Under the pieces are notes generated by a model. It saw only the letters and a program-made list of their open reading frames with translations, searched no databases and was not told where the DNA came from. Shown piece by piece: positions 23,457-32,779 of a DNA stretch of 64,000 bases (positions are counted from its first letter, which is position 1; every line of letters begins with the position of its first letter). This DNA comes from Dipteronia dyeriana. Its lineage: Eukaryota; Streptophyta; Magnoliopsida; Sapindales; Sapindaceae. Made by a program: the position numbers and the translations under genes. The DNA lies in the NCBI GenBank assembly GCA_032871835.1, contig CM065300.1, positions 7,521,768 through 7,585,767 of the forward strand, in the 5' to 3' direction.

Positions 23457-23842
23457 TGATAAGGTTAATTTCAAGAGAAGAGAAAAGATAGAAGTAAGAA
23501 ATATGAGAAAGACTGAAGAAAAGATTTAACTGGGTTGTAAATTACTTGCCTATTTTATTCAATTCAAACTAGCTAATTTATAGCCTAAACAAATACGTGA
23601 AACAGAGAAATAAGAGACGGGAGCACTCCTTGCCACTAATAACAACCACTACTTGACTCTTGACTCTAACAACTAATCATAACAACTGGCAATCGAAACA
23701 ACCCCAACAACTAATAAAATAATTCTCCATGATCCTTCTGACTTGGTCATTATGCACGTGCCATCCCAATTGACTTCCTTACATGCACTGATGCCTTGCA
23801 TGCATGGCTCTTGCATAACTAGCTACTGCCAACTTCGTATCA
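23457..23842 (-). mobile_element. LTR of a chromovirus-type Ty3 element (386 bp)
   Basis: On the minus strand it begins TGATACGAAG and ends AACCTTATCA, giving perfect 5-bp TGATA...TATCA ends. It is preceded by a polypurine tract AGCGGGGTGGAA directly after the pol C-terminus (23843-24138) and followed one base later by TGGTATCAGAGCC. As the 3' neighbour of pol it is a 3' LTR, yet it also has a primer site behind it, which only a 5' LTR should have. Confidence 0.75.
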
Positions 23843-24138
23843 TTCCACCCCGCTGAGAGGGTTCTTGTCCTCAAGGAAGAACTCTGGATATGTCTTGGAA
23901 ATTCGCCATTAGTTTTCCCAAGTAGCATCCTCACGTGGTGCCCCTGCCCACTGAACCAAAACCTCGGTCTTAGGCCAGTATTTTCCTTTCTTAACGATGC
24001 GTCGATCCAATATGGCCTCCGGCTGTGGAACTAATTTTGAGTCCTCAGACACTGTCGGAAGTGGTAACACTAAGGAATCAATAGGCCCGTTTCTTTTTTA
24101 AAGCAAACTCACGTGGAACACGTCGTGTATCTTAGACA
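23843..24138 (-). pseudogene. Ty3/chromovirus pol C-terminus with chromodomain (fragment)
   Basis: The minus-strand translation gives SKIHDVFHVSLL, then after a stop LPLPTVSEDSKLVPQPEAIL, DRRIVKKGKYWPKTEVLVQW and AGAPREDATWEN. This is the end of a Ty3 integrase and a chromodomain (ILDRR...VLVQW...ATWEN). The 5' part of pol is absent: the frame is joined at about 24139 to an unrelated RRM fragment. It belongs to the element whose 386-bp LTR follows. Confidence 0.8.
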
Positions 24139-24416
24139 AAAACATAGTTCCTTCCACACTTTGAACCTTAAATGCGACAGAACTTCTCCTATTCCATCCA
24201 TACGACGCCACCTTGGCGCTCACCCGATGACCACAGACAACCATCATGTTCACTCTCTTTACTACTTTGATAGCTTCTTCCATCGTCTCGAAGCAAATAA
24301 ACCCAAAGCACCTCTCTCGTAAACTCTTTTTCGAAGAAATGTAAACATATTTTACCTTTCCAAAAGGCTTGGAGAGACTCCACAACTCTTTCGAATCAAC
24401 ACTAGGAGACATGTTA
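24139..24416 (-). pseudogene. RRM fragment from a LINE-type ORF1
   Basis: The minus-strand frame MSPSVDSKELWSLSKPFGKV...RCFGFICFETMEEAIKVVKR is an RNA-recognition motif (RNP1-like RCFGFICF) and is almost identical to part of the larger LINE remnant at 32780-35415. It is only 278 bp, wedged between a chromovirus pol end and the end of another LTR, with no start or 3' end of its own. The breakpoints look like recombination or transduction scars. Confidence 0.8.
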
Positions 24417-27400
24417 TGACAGGACCCACCCCGACTCCTCTCTTGTTCTCAAGGGATGCCCTGTGGGCTGCCCCGACTCCTCTCTTGAGTACGAGGGAAC
24501 CCTGTGGCTCTACTTTTACTAGCATGATAAAAAGGACTTACTAAGATTTCCATAGGAAATACTTGCTATTAAACACACAAAATGTAAGGAGAATATTGAA
24601 GAATGCAAAATGTACATAATTGTTGTAACACCTATGTCTTTCAGGCCTAATTGAAAGGCCCATTTAAAAAAAAAGGATAAGTGTGAAGCAGAAAAGGCGT
24701 CAGGTGAGTAAGCCAAGTGAAATGCATGGCTGACAGGCAGCTGTGAGCTTGGTTAATTAGCTCACAACTTCAGATGTGTCCTTCCATAAGTATATATATA
24801 TACGAGGATAAATGTTTTTGAGAGCTAGAAAACAGTAGAATCCAGCAGAAGAAAGGAAAGAGAAGAAAGAAAAGAGAAGGAGAAGGAAAGAAGACGAAGG
24901 AAACCTAGCATATTCAGTCAGAATTAAGCTTGACTTCTAAGTTGTGAGTGAATTAAGTTTCAGTTTTGTTTTTAACTCAAGTTTACAGTTTTATGCTTTA
25001 ATTGCTGCAAATCATTTTAAGCTTTTTATTGCTTTTTATGATTGATGGTGAGTATACAGAGAACCGAAAATATATATTTTATGCTTATATTAGCATTTAG
25101 AATCAGTATATTATTTTTATGAATTATCAAGAAGAGATTATGATTTCTAAAAAAATAGCACCATGTATGTACCTTCCCAGTTATGATTATGGTTGGTTTT
25201 TGGGGCCGTTCTACACATGTGTATGTTATGAGTCGCTCTGCAAGTGCATGACCAGAGAAAGAGTAATTGAGTCGCTCTGCACTTGTATGACCAGAGAGTC
25301 GCTCTGCCCGAGCATGACCAGAGAAAGAGTAATTGAGTCGCTCTGCACGGGTATGACCAGAAGTTATTCATGACTCGGTGTTTGCCCGAAGTATTTCGGT
25401 TTACGTATTGAGGATATCCCCGGTACGAATTTGGTGCAGATTAAGATTTTATAAAGTATTTATTCTTGTTCAGCAAAGATAAGCATTCAGTTTATTCAGT
25501 TTATTTAGCACGAAAGTAGATATATTATCTTATACCATGTATTACTGAATGCTTATTGTAAAGTGGTTTAGAAAAGTGTTTTTAAAAGTTTTCATTCACT
25601 CACTATTCACTCACTGGGCGTTAGCGCTCATCCTTTCACTCTTATATATTTATCCAGGTAGCTGCTCGGTTGTACGGACTCAGAAGTTTTAAGGTGGGTC
25701 ACTCGATGACATCATGAAGCATAAAAGTCATGCATTTTAAATTTTCATGTACATATTTAGAAATATGAAATAGGCATGGTCGGGACGGTAGGCATGGTCG
25801 GGACTGTAGGCATGGTCGGGATTGTAAAGTGGTCGGGAGGGTAGGCATGGTCAGAACGTGGTGGAAATTCTACTCGGTCTGTTCGGCCTACTCGGCCCAC
25901 TTGACCTATTCGGCCCACTTGACTTACTCGGCCCACATGGCCTATTCGGTCTACTCGGCCTACTCGGATTTCTTACTCGGCTTGTTCGGTTTCCCACTTG
26001 GGATGGACTGGTTACTTAGTTTTTAAAGTGGTCGGTTTTTGGTCCGATCGGTCATTTTTGACAAACTTTTGTAATTAACGAAAATATGAAAAGAAATTAC
26101 AATTATGTACATTTTGCATTCTTCAATATTCTCCTTAAATTTTAAGTGTTTAATAGCAAGTATTTCCTATGGAATTCTTAGTAAGTCCTTTTTATCATGC
26201 TAGTAAAAGTAGAGCCACAGTGTTCCCTCGTACTCAAGAGAGGAGTAGGGGCAGCCCACAGGGCCTCCCTCAAGAACAAGAGAGGAGTCGGGGTGGGTCT
26301 TGTCAATTGCAATTTATTTTTATATTTTCGTTCGTTACAAAAGTTTATCAAAAATGACCGATCGGACCAAAAACCGACAACTTTAAAAACTAAGTAACCA
26401 ATCCATCCCGAGTGGGAAACCGAACAGGCTGAGTAAGAAATCCGAGTAGGACGAGTAGACCGAATAGGCCATGTTGGCCGAGTAAGTCAAGTGGGCTGAA
26501 TAGGTCAAGTAGGCCGAGTAGGCCGAACAGACTGAGTAGAATTTCGACCACATTCTGACCATGCCTACCGTCCCGACCACTTTACAATCCTGACCATGCC
26601 TACCGTCCCGACCATGCCTATTTCATATTTCTAAATATGTTCTAAATATGTACATGAAAATTTAAAATGCATGACTTTTATGCTTCATGATGTCATCGAG
26701 TGGCCCACCTCAAAACTTCTGAGTCCTCACAACCGAGCAGCTATCTGGATAAATATATAAGAGTGAAAGGATGAGCGCTAACGCCCAGTGAGTGAATGAA
26801 AACTTTTAAAAACACTTTTCTAAACCACTTTACAATAAGCATTCAGTAATACAAGGTATAAGATAATATATCTACTTTCGAGCTAAATAAACTGAATAAA
26901 CTGAATGCTTCTCTTTGCTGAACAAGAATAAATACTTTATAAAATCTTAATCTGTACCAAATTCGTACCGGGGATATCCTCAATACGTAAGCCGAAATAC
27001 TTCGGGCAAACGCCGAGTCATGAATAACTTCTGGTCATACCCGTGCAGAGCGACTCAAATACTCTTTCTCTGGTCAATACTCGGGCAGAGCGACTCAATT
27101 ACTCTTTCTCTGGTCAATACACGTGCAGAGCGACTCATGATATACACATGTGTAGAACGGCTCCAAAAGCCAACCATAATCATAACTGGGGAAGGTACAT
27201 ACATGGTGCTTTTATAGAAATCATAATCTCTTCTTGATAATTTATAAAAATAATATACTGATTCTGAATGCTAATATAAGCATAAAATATATATACTTTC
27301 AGTTCTCTGTATACTCACCATCAATCATAAAAAGCAATAAAAAGCTTAAAATGATTTGCAGCAATTAAAGCATAAAACTGTAAACTTGAGTTAAAAACAA

Positions 27401-27752
27401 AACTGAAACTTAATTCACTCACAACTTTGAAGTCAAGCTTAATTCAGACTGAATATGCTAGGTTCCCTTAGTCTTCTTTCCTTCTCCTTCTCTTTTCTTT
27501 CTTCTCTTTCCTTTCTTTCGCTGGATTCTACTGCTTTCTAGCTCTCACAACGTTTATCCTCTTATATATATACTTATGGAAGGACACAACTGAAGTTGTG
27601 AGCTAATTAACCAAGCTCACAGCTGCCTGTCAGCCATGCATTTCACTTGGCTTACTCACCTGATGCCTTTTCTGCTTCACACTTATCCTTTCTTTTTCTT
27701 TTTCTTTTTTAAATGGGCCTTTCAATTGGGCCTGAAAGACATGGGTTTTACA
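24417..27752 (-). mobile_element. LTR3 of the chromovirus array, split by a nested solo LTR
   Basis: The minus-strand LTR starts TGTAAAACCC at 27752 and ends CCTGTCA at 24417. It is in two pieces, 26306-27752 and 24417-24623, which together match intact LTR2 (28418-30094). The gap between them is exactly the inserted opposite-strand LTR at 24624-26305. LTR3 is the 3' LTR of the internal fragment at 27753-28417: the polypurine tract ATGGAGGGGTGAAT precedes it. It contains the repeated GCAGAGCGACTC words (about 27040-27140). Confidence 0.85.
24624..26305 (+). mobile_element. Nested solo LTR (1682 bp) of the same family, opposite strand
   Basis: It starts TGTAACACC and ends TTGTCA, matching LTR2 in reverse orientation over its full length. 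It interrupts LTR3 inside GTACATAATTGCAG. The flanks are ATTGT on the left and ATTGC on the right, a 5-bp target duplication with one mismatch. No internal sequence accompanies it, so it is a solo LTR formed by LTR-LTR recombination after insertion. Inside, four or five GAGTCGCTCTGC...ATGACCAGAG repeats lie at 25228-25365 and a run of TACTCGGCC-type words at 25870-25985. Confidence 0.85.
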
Positions 27753-28417
27753 ATTCACCCCTCCATATAAGAATTTTGTCCTCAAAATTTACTTACTTAG
27801 CCGAAACAGATGGGGATACTGAGTTCGTATATGATCTTCATGTTCCCAAGTTGCCTCTTCCACTGCATGATTTCTCCATAACACTTTTACCAAAGGAATA
27901 ACCTTAGTACGTAATAATTGTTCCCTTCTATCTAGAATCTCAATAGGTTCCTCTTCATAAGTTAAATCCTCTCTTAACTTCACTGGTTGTTTGTTTAAAA
28001 CATGTGTAGGGTCGACTATATATTTTCGAAACATAGAAACATGAAATACATCATGAATTCTTGAAAGTTCTGAAGGCAACGCTAAACTGTATGCCACTAC
28101 TCCTACTCGGGTAATGATCTCATACGGACCAATGTATCGTGGACTTAACTTACCACGTCTTCCAAATCGAAATATACCTTTCCAAGGCGAAATTCGTAGG
28201 AATACATAGTCACCTACTTTAAATTCAAGTTCACTTCTCCGCTTATCTGTATAACTTTTCTGCCTATCTTGAGCAACCTTTAGTCTGTCTCTGATTATTT
28301 TAATCTTTTCTGTTGTGACTTGAACAAGTTCTGGACCTAACAACTTTCTCTCGCCTACTTTATCCCAACACACCAGTGTTCTGTATTTTCTTCCATACAG
28401 AGCTTCATAAGGTGCCA
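27753..28417 (-). mobile_element. Internal remnant 2: integrase C-terminus and chromodomain-like tail
   Basis: This 665-bp piece is open on the minus strand from ATGGCACC (28418) to a stop at 27789 and encodes MAPYEALYGRK, VGDYVFLRISPWKG, LSPRYIGPYEI, RIHDVFHVSMFRKY and VEEATWEHEDHIRTQYPHLF. These are the C-terminal integrase domain and chromodomain-type end of a Del/Tekay-like Ty3 chromovirus. Everything upstream (gag, protease, RT, RNase H, most of integrase) is missing; the LTR end is joined straight to the ATGGCACC codons. The frame even stays open into the LTR (total 245 codons). Expression is not implied. Confidence 0.88.
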
Positions 28418-30094
28418 TGACAGGACCCACCCCGACTCCTCTCTTGTTCTCGAGGGAGGCCCTGTGGGCTGCCCCGACTCCTCTCTTGAGTACGAGGGAA
28501 CCCTGTGGCTCTACTTTTACTAGCATGATAAAAAGGACTTACTAAGATTTCCATAGGAAATACTTACTATTAAACACACAAAATGTAAGAAGAATATTAA
28601 AGAATGCAAAATGTACATAATTGCAGTTTCTTTTCATATTTTCGTTCGTTACAAAAGTTTATCAAAAATAACCGATCGGACCAAAAATCGACTACTTTAA
28701 AAACTAAGTAACCAGTCCATCTAGAGTGGGAAACCGAACAGGCAGAGTAAGAAATCCTAGTAGGCCGAGTAGGCCGAGTAGACTGAATAGGCCATAACGG
28801 CCGAGTAAGTCAAGTGGGCTGAATAGGTCAAGTAGGCCGAGTAGACCGAACAGACCGAGTTGAATTTCGACCACGTTCTGACCATGCCTACCCTCCCGAC
28901 CACTTTACAATCCCGACCATGCTTACCGTCCCGACCATGCCTATTTCATATTTCTAAATATGTACATGAAAAATTAAAATGCATGACTTTTATGCTTCAT
29001 GATGTCATCGAGTGGCCCACCTTAAAACTTCTGAGTCCGCACAACCGAGCAGCTACCTGGATAAATATATAAGAGTGAAAGGATGAGCGCTAATGCCCAG
29101 TGAGTGAATGAAAACTTTTAAAAACACTTTTCTAAACCACTTTACAATAAGCATTCAGTAATACATGGTATAAGATAATATATCTACTTTCGTGCTAAAT
29201 AAACTGAATAAACTGAATGCTTCTCTTTGCTGAACAAGAATAAATACTTTATAAAATCTTAATTTGTACCAAATTCGTATAGGGGATATCCTCAATACGT
29301 AAGCCGAAATACTTCGGGCAAACGCCGAGTCATGAATAACTTCTGGTCATACCCGTGCAGAGCGACTCAATTACTCTTTCTCTGGTCATGCTCGGGCAGA
29401 GCGACTCTCTGGTCATAAAAGTGCAGAGTGACTCAATTACTCTTTCTCTGGTCATGCACTTGCAGAGCGACTCATGACATACACGTGTGTAGAACGGGCC
29501 CAAAAGCCAACCATAATCATAACTGGGGAAGGTACATAAATGGTGCTTTTATAGAAATCATAATCTCTTATTGATAATTCATAAAAATAATATACTGATT
29601 CTGAATGCTAATATAAGCATAAAATATATATACTTTCAGTTCTCTGTATACTCACCATCAATCATAAAAAGCAATAAAAAGCTTAAAATGATTTGCAGCA
29701 ATTAAAGCATAAAACTGTAAACTTGAGTTAAAAACAAAACTGAAACTTAATTCACTCACAACTTAGAAGTCAAGCTTAATTCAGACTGAATATGCTAGGT
29801 TTCCTTCGTCTTCTTTCCTTCTCCTTCTCTTTCTCTTTTCTTTCTTCTCTTTCCTTTCTTTCGCTGGATTCTACTGCTTTCTAGCTCTCACACCGTTTAT
29901 CCTCGTATATATATACTTATGGAAGGACACAGCTGAAGTTGTGAGCTAATTAACCAAGCTCACAGCTGCCTGTCAGCCATGCATTTCACTTGGCTTACTC
30001 ACCTGATGCCTTTTCTGCTTCACGCTTATCCCTTTTTTTTCTTTTTCTTTTTAAATGGGCCTTTCAATTGGGCCTAAAAGACATGGGTGTTACA
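28418..30094 (-). mobile_element. LTR2 of the chromovirus array (1677 bp, complete)
   Basis: On the minus strand it begins TGTAACACCC (30094) and ends CCTGTCA (28418). It lies between two identical-length internal remnants, so it serves as the 3' LTR of one and the 5' LTR of the other. Its end region carries GAGGAGTCGGGG repeats, its middle GCAGAGCGACTC repeats (29355-29475). No tRNA primer site follows it, because the join to the integrase codons removed that zone. Confidence 0.88.
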
Positions 30095-30759
30095 ATTCAC
30101 CCCTCCATATAAGAATTTCATCCTCGAAATTTACTTACTTAGCCGAAACAGATGGGGATACTGAGTTCGCATCTGATCTTCATGTTCCCAAGTTGCCTCT
30201 TACACTGCATGATTTCTCCATAACACTTTTACAAGAGGAATAACCTTAGTACGTAATACTTGTTCCCTTCTATCTCGAATCTCAATAGGTTCCTCTTCAT
30301 AAGTTAAATATTCTCTTAACTTCACTGGTTGCTTGGTTAAAACATGCGTAGGGTCGACTATATATTTTCGAAGCATAGAAACATGAAATACATCATGAAT
30401 TCTTGAAAGTTCTAAAAACAACGCTAAACGGTATGCCATTACTCCTACTCGGGCAATGATCTCATACGGACCAATGTATCGTGGACTTAACTTACCACGT
30501 CTTCCAAACCGAAGTATACCTTTCCAAGGGGAAATTCGTAGGAATACATAGTCACATACTTTAAATTCAAGTTCCCTTCTCCGCTTATATGTATAACTTT
30601 TCTGCCTATCTTGAGCAACCTTTAGTCTGTCTCTGATTATTTTAATCTTTTCTGTTGTGACTTGAACAAGTTCTGGATCTAACAACTTTCTATCGCCTAC
30701 TTCATCCCAACACACCGGCGTTCTGCATTTTCTTCCATACAGAGCTTCATAAGGTGCCA
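30095..30759 (-). mobile_element. Internal remnant 1, same 665-bp piece with a nonsense mutation
   Basis: Same length, same ends and same coding content as 27753-28417: integrase C-terminus from MAPYEALYGRKCRTPVCWDE to KVLWRNHAV. Here a codon that reads GAA in the sister copy is TAA, stopping the frame at about 30200 before the ATWEHED tail. The identical deletion junction to the LTR in both pieces shows that they are copies of one event, not independent deletions. Confidence 0.88.
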
Positions 30760-31474
30760 TGACAGGACCCACCCCAACTCCTCTCTTGTTCTCGAGGGAG
30801 GCCCTGTGGGCTGCCCCTACTCCTCTCTTGAGTACGAGGGAACCCTGTGGCTCTACGTTTACTAGCATGATAAAAAGGACTTACTAAGATTTCCATAGGA
30901 AATACTTGCTATTAAACACACAAAATGTAAGGAGAATATTGAAGAATGCAAAATGTACATAATTGCAGTTTCTTTTCATATTTTCGTTCGTTACAAAAGT
31001 TTATCAAAAATAACCGATCGGACCAAAAACCGACCACTTTAAAAACTAAGTAACCAGTCCATCCCGAGTGGGAAACCGAACAGGCAGAGTAAGAAATCCG
31101 AGTAGGCCGAGTAGAACGAATAGGCCATATGGGCCGAGTAAGTCAAGTGGGCCGAATAGGTCAAGTAGGCCGAGTAGGCCGAACAGAACCGACCATGCCT
31201 ACCGTCCCGACCACTTTACAATCCCGACCATGCCTACCGTCCCGACCATGCCTACCATCCCGACCATGCCTATTTCATATTTCTAAATATGTACATGAAA
31301 ATTTAAAATGCATGACTTTTATGCTTCATGATGTCATCGAGTGGCCCACCTCAAAACTTCTGAGTCCGCACAACCGAGCAGCTACCTTGATAAATATATA
31401 AGAGTGAAATGATGAGCGCTAACGCCCAGTGAGTGAATGAAAACTTTCAAAAACACTTTTCTAAACCACTTTAC
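30760..31474 (-). mobile_element. LTR1 of the chromovirus array, truncated
   Basis: It contains the 3' 715 bp of the LTR (ending CCTGTCA at 30760) and breaks at ACCACTTTAC (31474), where LTR2 continues with AATAAGCATTC. The other side of the break is the LTR-like repeat at 31475. 31185-31275 shows an expanded CCGTCCCGACCATGCCTA run (four units versus two to three in the sister LTRs). Confidence 0.85.
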
Positions 31475-32112
31475 GACCCCGAACCTTCGAATGCACGAGT
31501 CGTGTGTGGGCGCGACCTGCGGACATGAATGCCGCTCCGATTGGACCGTGAGAGTACAGTTGACCTTTTGCCACTTCCCTAAGTCAACGTTTTGATTGTG
31601 ATGAATAAGGAAAGCTTTAATTGTTTGGATTTTGATTTCTTACTTGATCACTAAGAATACAGAATCGAGTTTTAATTATAAATAAATCTCTTTGGAGAAT
31701 ATTATCTAATTAAATTATTTCCTTATTAAATCAAAACTAATTTTCCAATTATAATCCCGAATTAATCCCAAAACCCTAGGGTTTCGGTTTGGGTATTTAA
31801 TCCCACTTATATTCTGTTCAACATACACAGAAAAATAATTCAAGTTTCATTTGAGCAGCCGAATTCGTTTCTTCTCTCTGTTTCTTGGTAAGTTCAAAAC
31901 TCGGTTTGAGTTCGCTGATAGTGGATAGTGCTTAGGCCTACCACTGTTGAACCGTTGTATCCTGGAAGACAATCGCCTAATACACATACGGTGTTGTCCG
32001 GCGAAATTGTCTTAAGGACACCTTGTGAAACACGGGCCTCGGATCAAACTCTTTTTCTAACGTTACTTTCTGTTTCATTGATACCAGTCAGGTTTGTTTG
32101 CAAAATACGTTT
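31475..32112 (+). repeat. Dispersed LTR-like repeat family, copy 2
   Basis: Homologous to 1-690, with shared blocks at GTGAGAGTACAG, TTACTTGATCACTAAG, GGTAAGTTC, GTTGTATCCTGG and GCGAAATTGTCTTAAGGACA. It extends further upstream than copy 1, including a GC-rich head (GTGTGGGCGCGACCTGCGGAC). It is sandwiched between the broken LTR1 and segmental repeat II copy 2. There is no coding domain; a retroelement LTR/leader is inferred. Confidence 0.55.
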
Positions 32113-32553
32113 TACAGTAGCAAAAGTTGATGTAGCTGATCTTGTGTATTGAATCTGAATTGATATGCTATGGATTTTGAAGCAATGAATCAAGGCTTAT
32201 TTCTTAATTTAAACTACTGCCAAGAATTCCTGAGCTCCTATTGGTTGAACCTGAAGCCAATTTGGTCGGACTGAGAAGCTTTGGTTTCATTCACAACAAT
32301 CAATCAACCATATGGCTTCAACACTCAAAACTGTATGTTGCTTTGCCTACACTCATCCTGCCTTTCTATGATCTTCTCACTCTTGAGCCCCATCGAACAC
32401 CCACGTACTAGATCGTCTAACCATAGTCGAGTTTAACCTGGTGATTATCAAAAATACATACCATCCCACTGAACAATTTGAATATAAAAAACAATATCAA
32501 AATAATTCCTTAATACAAAAGGGACGTAACCAGGATTAAACAATAGGGTGGGA
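32113..32553 (+). repeat. Segmental repeat II, copy 2, with dead CuAO first exon
   Basis: Copy of 22780-23189. It includes a CuAO leader start (ATG at 32312, MASTLKTVCCF) that soon loses frame, then remnants of the HPLDPL region to about 32465. No other CuAO exon follows. The 5' part matches the DNA just 3' of gene A, so the ancestral unit probably spanned the junction between two tandem CuAO genes. Confidence 0.85.
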
Positions 32554-32779
32554 TAGATTTTCTTTTACTCAATCATTAACATTACAAGAAAATTGTAATG
32601 GTTAAAAATAAAGATATACCTAGTTAAGAAGACATAGCGGTGATTACTCCATAAATGTAATATATAAATAAATATGTTAAAAAAAATATAAAAAAAAGTT
32701 AAAACAACTTATAAAATAAACATGAAATACAAATACAATCAAGTACTAATTAAGTTGTATCCTACGGTTTTTCAAAAGA
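32554..32779. other. AT-rich spacer
   Basis: Nothing recognisable. It contains AAAATTGTAATGG and long A/T words and ends at the poly(T) of the LINE remnant. Confidence 0.4.

Noticed and set aside
24098..24412. Host RNA-binding protein gene
   Set aside because: The RRM is near identical to the LINE ORF1 at 35 kb and is joined to retroviral pol sequence; no exon structure exists.
25119..25373. Cys/Met-rich ORF with ESLC-TCMTRE repeats, and a CRISPR-like look
   Set aside because: It is the internal direct repeat of an LTR (GAGTCGCTCTGC units), repeated in each LTR copy; this is plant DNA, there are no spacers of equal length and no cas genes.
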